Assembly (NCBI GenBank): GCA_002841155.1
Contig: PHEH01000002.1
Coordinates: forward strand, 291,148 to 355,147
Source of the DNA: Alphaproteobacteria bacterium HGW-Alphaproteobacteria-18
GTDB taxonomy: Bacteria > Pseudomonadota > Alphaproteobacteria > Caulobacterales > Hyphomonadaceae
DNA: 64,000 nucleotides
Direction of reading: 5' to 3'
The translations under genes were made by a program, and so were the position numbers. A model generated the notes under the pieces. It saw nothing but the letters and a program-made list of their open reading frames with translations. It was not told where the DNA came from and searched no databases. Of this stretch, positions 59,744 through 64,000 are shown piece after piece. Numbering within the stretch: the first letter of the stretch is position 1; the number at the start of each line of letters is the position of its first letter.

Positions 59744-60499
59744 ATGTCCAGGATTACCCTCATCACCGGCGCCAGCCGCGGCCTTGGCCGCAACACCGCC
59801 CTCAGCGTGGCCCGCAGGGGCGGTGACGTAATCATCACCTATCAGAGCCGCGCAGACGATGCCGAAGCAGTGCTTGCCGAAATCCGGGCAATGGGCCGCA
59901 AGGCGCGTGCCTTCCAGCTCGACAGCGGCAACATCGCCGCCTTTCCCGCCTTTGCCGCAGAGCTGAAAGCAGCTTTGAAACAAGACTGGAACCGCGAGAC
60001 ATTCGATCATCTCGTCAACAATGCGGGGCACGGCGATGTGGGGCTCCTCGGCGAGATGACGGAAGCGCAGTTCGACCGTCTCGTGAACGTCCATTTCAAA
60101 GGCGTGTTCTTTCTGACGCAGGCCCTCCTCCCCCTGATCGCCGATGGCGGGCGTATCGTGAATCTCTCCTCCGGCCTGACGCGCATCTCCTATCCAGGCT
60201 ATTCGGCCTATGCCGCCGCCAAAGGCGCTGTCGAAGTGCTGTCAGTCTATATGGCCAAGGAACTTGGCGGCCGGGGCATTGCCGTAAACACCGTGGCGCC
60301 CGGCGCCATCGAAACCGATTTCGGCGGCGGCGCCGTGCGCGACAATGCGGCAATCAACGAAACCTTCAGCGCCATGACGGCGCTCGGCCGTGTGGGCGTG
60401 CCCGATGATATTGGCCCGATGATTGCCAGCCTGCTGTCGGAAGACAATCGCTGGGTCAATGCCCAGCGAATAGAAGTCTCCGGTGGACAGGTCATCTGA
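59744..60499 (+). CDS. Short-chain dehydrogenase/reductase
   Basis: A 251-residue SDR. The cofactor motif TGASRGLGRNTAL is followed by the NNAGHG motif, a catalytic Ser in NLSSGLTRIS and the YXXXK in YSAYAAAKGAVE. The Arg after the glycine loop favours NADPH. Substrate unknown; related genes act on small carbonyl compounds. Likely controlled by the divergent AraC-type regulator. The minus-strand pnp terminator lies just after it. Confidence 0.9.
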   Translation: MSRITLITGASRGLGRNTALSVARRGGDVIITYQSRADDAEAVLAEIRAMGRKARAFQLDSGNIAAFPAFAAELKAALKQDWNRETFDHLVNNAGHGDVGLLGEMTEAQFDRLVNVHFKGVFFLTQALLPLIADGGRIVNLSSGLTRISYPGYSAYAAAKGAVEVLSVYMAKELGGRGIAVNTVAPGAIETDFGGGAVRDNAAINETFSAMTALGRVGVPDDIGPMIASLLSEDNRWVNAQRIEVSGGQVI

Positions 60500-60507
60500 C
60501 CCCAAAA

Positions 60508-60538
60508 CGAAAAAGGGCCGCCCATCAAGGAGCGGCCC
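60508..60538 (-). terminator. Intrinsic terminator of pnp
   Basis: GGGCCGC (60515-60521) and GCGGCCC (60532-60538) form the stem; read on the minus strand it is followed by a T-run, complement of the A-rich stretch at 60508-60514. It lies 28 bases after the pnp stop. Confidence 0.85.
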
Positions 60539-60565
60539 TCATTCAGTTGGCAATCGGCGGGAAGA

Positions 60566-62707
60566 CTAGTCTTCCGAAGCCTCGTCACCAGCTTCTTCAG
60601 CCAGTTCCTTGCCAGTTTCCTGGTCAACGACCTTCATGGAGAGGCGGACCTTGCCGCGCTCATCGAAGCCCATCAGCTTCACCCATACCTTGTCGCCTTC
60701 CTTGACCATCTCCTTGGGGTGGCCAATGCGTTTGTTGGCCATCTGGGAGACATGGACGAGGCCGTCCTTGGGACCGAAGAAGTTCACGAAGATGCCAAAG
60801 TCCTTCATCGAGACGACCTTGCCCTCGTAGATCTCGCCGACTTCGGCTTCCGCCGTGATGCCCTTGATCATCTTGATCGCGGCGTCGATCGACTTGCGAT
60901 CCATCGCCGAAATCTGAACCGTGCCATCATCATCGATGTTCACCTTGGCGCCCGTCTCATCGACGATACCGCGGATGACCTTGCCGCCCGAACCGATCAC
61001 ATCACGGATCTTGTCGGTCGGAACCTTCATGATCTCCATCTGTGGGGCATTCTCGGAGAGCTGGCCGCGCGAAGCGGTCAGGGCCTTGCCCATTTCACCG
61101 AGGATGTGCATCCGGCCGCCTTTGGCCTGCTCAAGGGCCTTGCCCATGATGTCCTTGGTGATCCCGGCAACCTTGATGTCCATCTGGAGCGAGGTCACGC
61201 CGTTCTCAGTGCCGGCCACCTTGAAGTCCATGTCGCCGAGGTGATCTTCGTCGCCGAGAATATCGGAGAGAACCGCAAACTCGGAGCCTTCAAGGATCAG
61301 GCCCATGGCGATGCCCGAAACCGGACGGGTCAGCGGAACGCCCGCATCCATCATGGCCAGCGAGCAACCACAGACAGTCGCCATCGAGGAGGAACCGTTG
61401 GATTCGGTGATCTCGGAGACCATACGGATCGTGTACGGAAAGTCTTCATGCTTGGGCAGAACAGCTTTCAGCGCGCGCCAGGCAAGTTTGCCGTGGCCGA
61501 TCTCGCGGCGGCCTGCGCCGCCCATACGGCCCGTCTCCCCGACCGAATAGGGCGGGAAGTTGTAGTGCAGCATGAACTTTTCTTTTTTCGTGCCGTCGAG
61601 GCCGTCGATGTACTGTTCGTCATCGGACGTTCCGAGCGTGGCAACGCAGATCGCCTGCGTCTCACCGCGCGTGAACAACGACGAACCGTGCGTGCGCGGC
61701 AGGAAGCCGGCTTCGGCCACGATCGGGCGGATCTGGTCGAGCTTGCGCCCGTCGATCCGCTGACCGGTTTTCAGAATGTCGCCGCGAACAACAGACGCTT
61801 CGGCTTCCTTGAACACCGTCTTGAAGACTTCCGGCGTCATCACGCCAGGCGCCTCGTCAGACCCCAGGAGCGCCGCTTTCGCTTTGTCCTTGGCCGCGCC
61901 GATGGCGGCATAGCGCTCGCCCTTGGCAGTGATCTTGTAGGCTTTCGACAGATCCGCACCGACCGTATCGATAACCGCCTTGAGGGCTGCCGAATGGTCT
62001 GGCGGCTCATAGGCGAAGGGTTCCTTGGCGGCTTTCTCTGCCAGCGCAATGATCGCATCGATCACCGGCTGCATCGCGTCATGACCGGCAACCACAGCGC
62101 CGAGCATCACCTCTTCAGAAAGCTCAGCAGCCTGAGATTCAACCATCATCACGGCATCGCCGGTGCCGGCAACCACGAGGTCAAGCTCGGACTCTTCGAG
62201 TTCGGCAATCGTCGGGTTGATGATGTACTGGCCGTCTTTGTAACCCACGCGTGCCGCGCCGATCGGCCCCATGAAGGGGGCGCCCGAAAGCACCAGCGCC
62301 GCAGACGCGCCAACCAGGGCGATGATGTCGGCATCATTTTCGAGGTCATAGGACAGCGTCGTGACGACGACCTGGACTTCATGCTTGAACCCATCGACGA
62401 ACAGCGGGCGGATCGGGCGGTCGATGAGGCGCGAGGTCAGCGTCTCTTTTTCGGTGGGTCGGCCTTCGCGCTTGAAGAATCCGCCGGGAATCCGGCCGGA
62501 GGCGAAGTATTTTTCCTGGTAATTCACGGTCAGGGGGAAGAAGTCCTGACCCGGCTTTGCTTCCTTCGCGAACACGGCGGTCGCGAGGACAATGGTGTCG
62601 CCATACTGCACCATGACGGCGCCATCGGCCTGACGTGCCACTTGGCCCGTCTCGATTGTCAGCGTGCGGCCAGCCCATTCCAGCGACACAGATTGCTTGT
62701 TAAACAT
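60566..62707 (-). CDS. pnp: Polyribonucleotide nucleotidyltransferase (PNPase)
   Basis: Phosphorolytic 3'-5' exoribonuclease, 713 residues. Two RNase PH-like cores flank a helical linker; the second carries the catalytic block ([20 protein letters not shown]). The KH domain ([19 protein letters not shown]) and S1 domain ([15 protein letters not shown]) are intact. It follows rpsO as in E. coli, where pnp is autoregulated at its leader. With the SUV3-like helicase in the same window, both parts of a degradosome-type pair are encoded, though not adjacent. Confidence 0.97.
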   Translation of the reverse strand: MFNKQSVSLEWAGRTLTIETGQVARQADGAVMVQYGDTIVLATAVFAKEAKPGQDFFPLTVNYQEKYFASGRIPGGFFKREGRPTEKETLTSRLIDRPIRPLFVDGFKHEVQVVVTTLSYDLENDADIIALVGASAALVLSGAPFMGPIGAARVGYKDGQYIINPTIAELEESELDLVVAGTGDAVMMVESQAAELSEEVMLGAVVAGHDAMQPVIDAIIALAEKAAKEPFAYEPPDHSAALKAVIDTVGADLSKAYKITAKGERYAAIGAAKDKAKAALLGSDEAPGVMTPEVFKTVFKEAEASVVRGDILKTGQRIDGRKLDQIRPIVAEAGFLPRTHGSSLFTRGETQAICVATLGTSDDEQYIDGLDGTKKEKFMLHYNFPPYSVGETGRMGGAGRREIGHGKLAWRALKAVLPKHEDFPYTIRMVSEITESNGSSSMATVCGCSLAMMDAGVPLTRPVSGIAMGLILEGSEFAVLSDILGDEDHLGDMDFKVAGTENGVTSLQMDIKVAGITKDIMGKALEQAKGGRMHILGEMGKALTASRGQLSENAPQMEIMKVPTDKIRDVIGSGGKVIRGIVDETGAKVNIDDDGTVQISAMDRKSIDAAIKMIKGITAEAEVGEIYEGKVVSMKDFGIFVNFFGPKDGLVHVSQMANKRIGHPKEMVKEGDKVWVKLMGFDERGKVRLSMKVVDQETGKELAEEAGDEASED

Positions 62708-62731
62708 TTCAGTCTTTCTTTCACATACGAA

Positions 62732-62764
62732 AAGCCCGCCAGAGCCCTATTGCCCGGCGGGCTT
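62732..62764 (-). terminator. Hairpin between rpsO and pnp
   Basis: AAGCCCGCC (62732-62740) and GGCGGGCTT (62756-62764) form a perfect 9-bp stem with a 15-base loop. On the minus strand it is followed by a short T-run and lies in the gap after rpsO, in the place of the E. coli rpsO t1 attenuator. Confidence 0.75.
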
Positions 62765-62776
62765 GTTTTTTGGAAC

Positions 62777-63046
62777 CTAGCGGCGGATGCCGAGTTCCGT
62801 GATCAGCTTGGTGTAACGCTCTTCACTTTTGCTCCGGGCATAATCCAGGAGTTTCCGGCGTGTGGCGACCATGGTCAGGAGGCCGCGGCGCGAGTGGTTG
62901 TCTTTTTTGTTGGTCTTGAAGTGGTCGGTCAGGTTGTTGATCCGCTCGGTGAGGATCGCGACCTGTACTTCCGGGGAGCCCGTATCGCCTTCTTTAATGG
63001 CGAATTTCTTGATGAGCTCCTGCTTTCTTTCAGCAGTAATCGACAT
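62777..63046 (-). CDS. rpsO: 30S ribosomal protein S15
   Basis: Primary 16S rRNA binding protein of the platform, 89 residues including Met, the standard length. Motifs are textbook: [27 protein letters not shown] and [10 protein letters not shown]. The ATG at 63046 is preceded by GAAGG; a TTG two codons upstream is unlikely. Upstream, a hairpin at 63067-63083 could be part of the usual S15 autoregulation. Confidence 0.97.
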   Translation of the reverse strand: MSITAERKQELIKKFAIKEGDTGSPEVQVAILTERINNLTDHFKTNKKDNHSRRGLLTMVATRRKLLDYARSKSEERYTKLITELGIRR

Positions 63047-63066
63047 CGGCAAAGCCTTCTATTCAA

Positions 63067-63083
63067 GCATCCCACCGGGATGC
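63067..63083 (-). promoter_or_regulatory. Leader hairpin of rpsO
   Basis: GCATCCC and GGGATGC form a 7-bp stem with a 3-base loop about 20 bases before the rpsO start. S15 autoregulates its own leader in several bacteria, which makes this a reasonable binding-site candidate. A TTATAG -10-like element follows it upstream on the minus strand. Confidence 0.35.
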
Positions 63084-63363
63084 GGGTTTCTATAAGCGCC
63101 TGAATTGGCGGGTTTTTTGGGAGCGGCCCTCTCGAGCTGGCCACGGCCGGGATGTCGTCCAGCAGGGTCAGCAGGCAGGCCTCCGCCCCAAACCGCGGCT
63201 TATGGCTCATTTGGGGGGGAATGGAAAGAGGGCGGCGTGTGGAGATTTTCCACCCGCTGGGGCGCGCCTGAGGGTAAATTTTCACCCCCGCGCCACCCGC
63301 GACAAGATCATTGTCATGATTTACCCTTTTATCGCATCAGAATCATTCCCCAAGGCCCTGCCG
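63084..63363. other. Gap between rpsO and the DUF2721 gene
   Basis: About 280 bases between divergent genes with no coding sequence I can support. A short CGCC/GGCG stem with a T6 run (about 63095-63118, plus strand) and small inverted pairs near 63240-63285 are the only structure; both promoters should lie here. Confidence 0.6.
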
Positions 63364-63825
63364 ATGAACTTCACCCCCCTCCCCGAAGACGTTGCCCATA
63401 TCATCCAGCTCGCCATCGCCCCGGTTTTTACCCTGGCAGGCATCGGCGCGCTCTTGAATGTCATGGCCAACCGCCTCGCCCGGGTGGTGGACCGCTGGCG
63501 CACTCTGGAGGGCGGCCTTGAAGGCGCCTCCGAAGACCTCCGCCGCCTTGCCGTCATGGAGCTCGGCGTGCTCGACCGGCGCATGGCGCGCATCCACCTG
63601 GCCATCTCCCTGTCGACGCTGGCTGCGCTTCTGATCTGCGTCGTCATCATCCTTCTTTTCACCGGCCAGCTCACGCCTGTGCCCGTCGCCCAGGCGGTCT
63701 CGATCCTGTTTGTCGCTTCGATGGCCTTCCTCTCGGTCGCGCTCGTCTCCTTCCTGATGGAAGTGCGCATCGCCAGCCGCACCCTGCGCGTCACCCGCGC
63801 CGTCCTCGGCAAAACCGGGCGCTAA
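63364..63825 (+). CDS. DUF2721 membrane protein
   Basis: A 153-residue protein with the DUF2721 pattern: IAPVFTLAGIGALLNVMANRLARVVDR near the N-terminus as one membrane helix plus conserved basic motif, then two more helices (LAALLICVVIILLFTG; SILFVASMAFLSVALVSFLM). The start at 63364 has AAGG nine bases upstream; an ATG 16 codons earlier is less likely. Function unknown. Confidence 0.85.
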   Translation: MNFTPLPEDVAHIIQLAIAPVFTLAGIGALLNVMANRLARVVDRWRTLEGGLEGASEDLRRLAVMELGVLDRRMARIHLAISLSTLAALLICVVIILLFTGQLTPVPVAQAVSILFVASMAFLSVALVSFLMEVRIASRTLRVTRAVLGKTGR

Positions 63826-63827
63826 AC

Positions 63828-63923
63828 CCCTCACCTCCCACTTCGCGGGAGAGGCTGCGGAGGATCAGCGTTTGCACCGCACACGCCTGGAGCAGGCCAT
63901 TGCGCAGCGATGGGAGGTGAGGG
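63828..63923. repeat. REP-like inverted-repeat element, copy 2
   Basis: CCCTCACCTCCCA (63828-63840) is the exact complement of TGGGAGGTGAGGG (63911-63923), enclosing 70 bases that include an inner CTCCC/GGGAG hairpin. It shares the outer CCTCACC motif and inner hairpin with the element at 13789-13911, so both belong to one intergenic repeat family. Confidence 0.75.
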
Positions 63924-64000
63924 CTGCGGCAGCGAGGATACGGGCAACTCTATCCAACACATCCTACCCCTCCTCCCGTCATCCCGGAATTTGCGAAGCA

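Overview
The window is 64 kb of GC-rich, densely coded chromosome from a free-living alphaproteobacterium. The supporting signs are a RegB/RegA redox two-component pair next to a Sco protein, the helicase / S4 / ferredoxin / CarD gene order, PhaR-PhaB polyhydroxybutyrate genes, fabA and fabI side by side, ftsEX beside plsC, rpsO-pnp, a NodT-type RND exporter and a TonB-dependent receptor of the Xanthomonas-Caulobacter style. A Caulobacterales/Hyphomonadaceae-like organism would fit, but that is an inference from gene content, not from a marker comparison. I see no rRNA, tRNA, CRISPR array, transposase or complete prophage.

Layout. 1-3.4 kb: 5' part of a TonB-dependent receptor and a K+/H+ antiporter (minus). 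3.6-9.4 kb: a complete tripartite RND efflux operon. 9.5-11.8 kb: thioesterase, nucleoside hydrolase and ribokinase, overlapping. 11.8-13.1 kb: a visibly AT-richer two-gene islet of unknown function, followed by about 940 bp without genes that holds a candidate switchable RNA fold, a 16-bp palindrome and a REP-like repeat. 14-21.9 kb: hpt and a zinc-ribbon protein, divergent from ftsEX-plsC-glycosylase, then an HNH nuclease and an ArnT-type transferase with a GT2 enzyme. 22-27.4 kb: NUDIX, sco/regB/regA, prephenate dehydrogenase, small membrane proteins. 27.4-31.4 kb: phaR/phaB, gloB cluster, orphan PII. 31.5-36.2 kb: a four-gene envelope operon on the minus strand (lipid-anchored subtilase, membrane-anchored propeptide-like protein, lipoprotein, M23-type lipoprotein). 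36.4-41.8 kb: pentapeptide protein, SUV3-like helicase, S4, TerB-like, ferredoxin, CarD. 42-52.4 kb: mostly enzymes, including a SoxR gene with a clear SoxR-type operator facing a VOC gene, and proA-nadD-ThiF. 52.5-57 kb: fabA-fabI without fabB, then a YjhX-family gene behind a hairpin-rich leader. 57-64 kb: CAP protein, uridine kinase, AraC/SDR pair, rpsO-pnp, DUF2721 protein and a second REP-like repeat.

How it works together. Most of the window is core metabolism and envelope maintenance: drug or solute export, division (FtsEX), redox-responsive control (RegBA, SoxR), carbon storage, unsaturated fatty acid synthesis, RNA decay (PNPase and an SUV3-like helicase). The least explained parts are the protease/propeptide/M23 envelope operon at 31.5-36.2 kb, the AT-rich islet with its adjacent RNA-like region at 11.8-13.9 kb, and the hairpin-rich leader at 54.7-54.9 kb. 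All family assignments are by eye from motifs and recalled family patterns; no searches were run.
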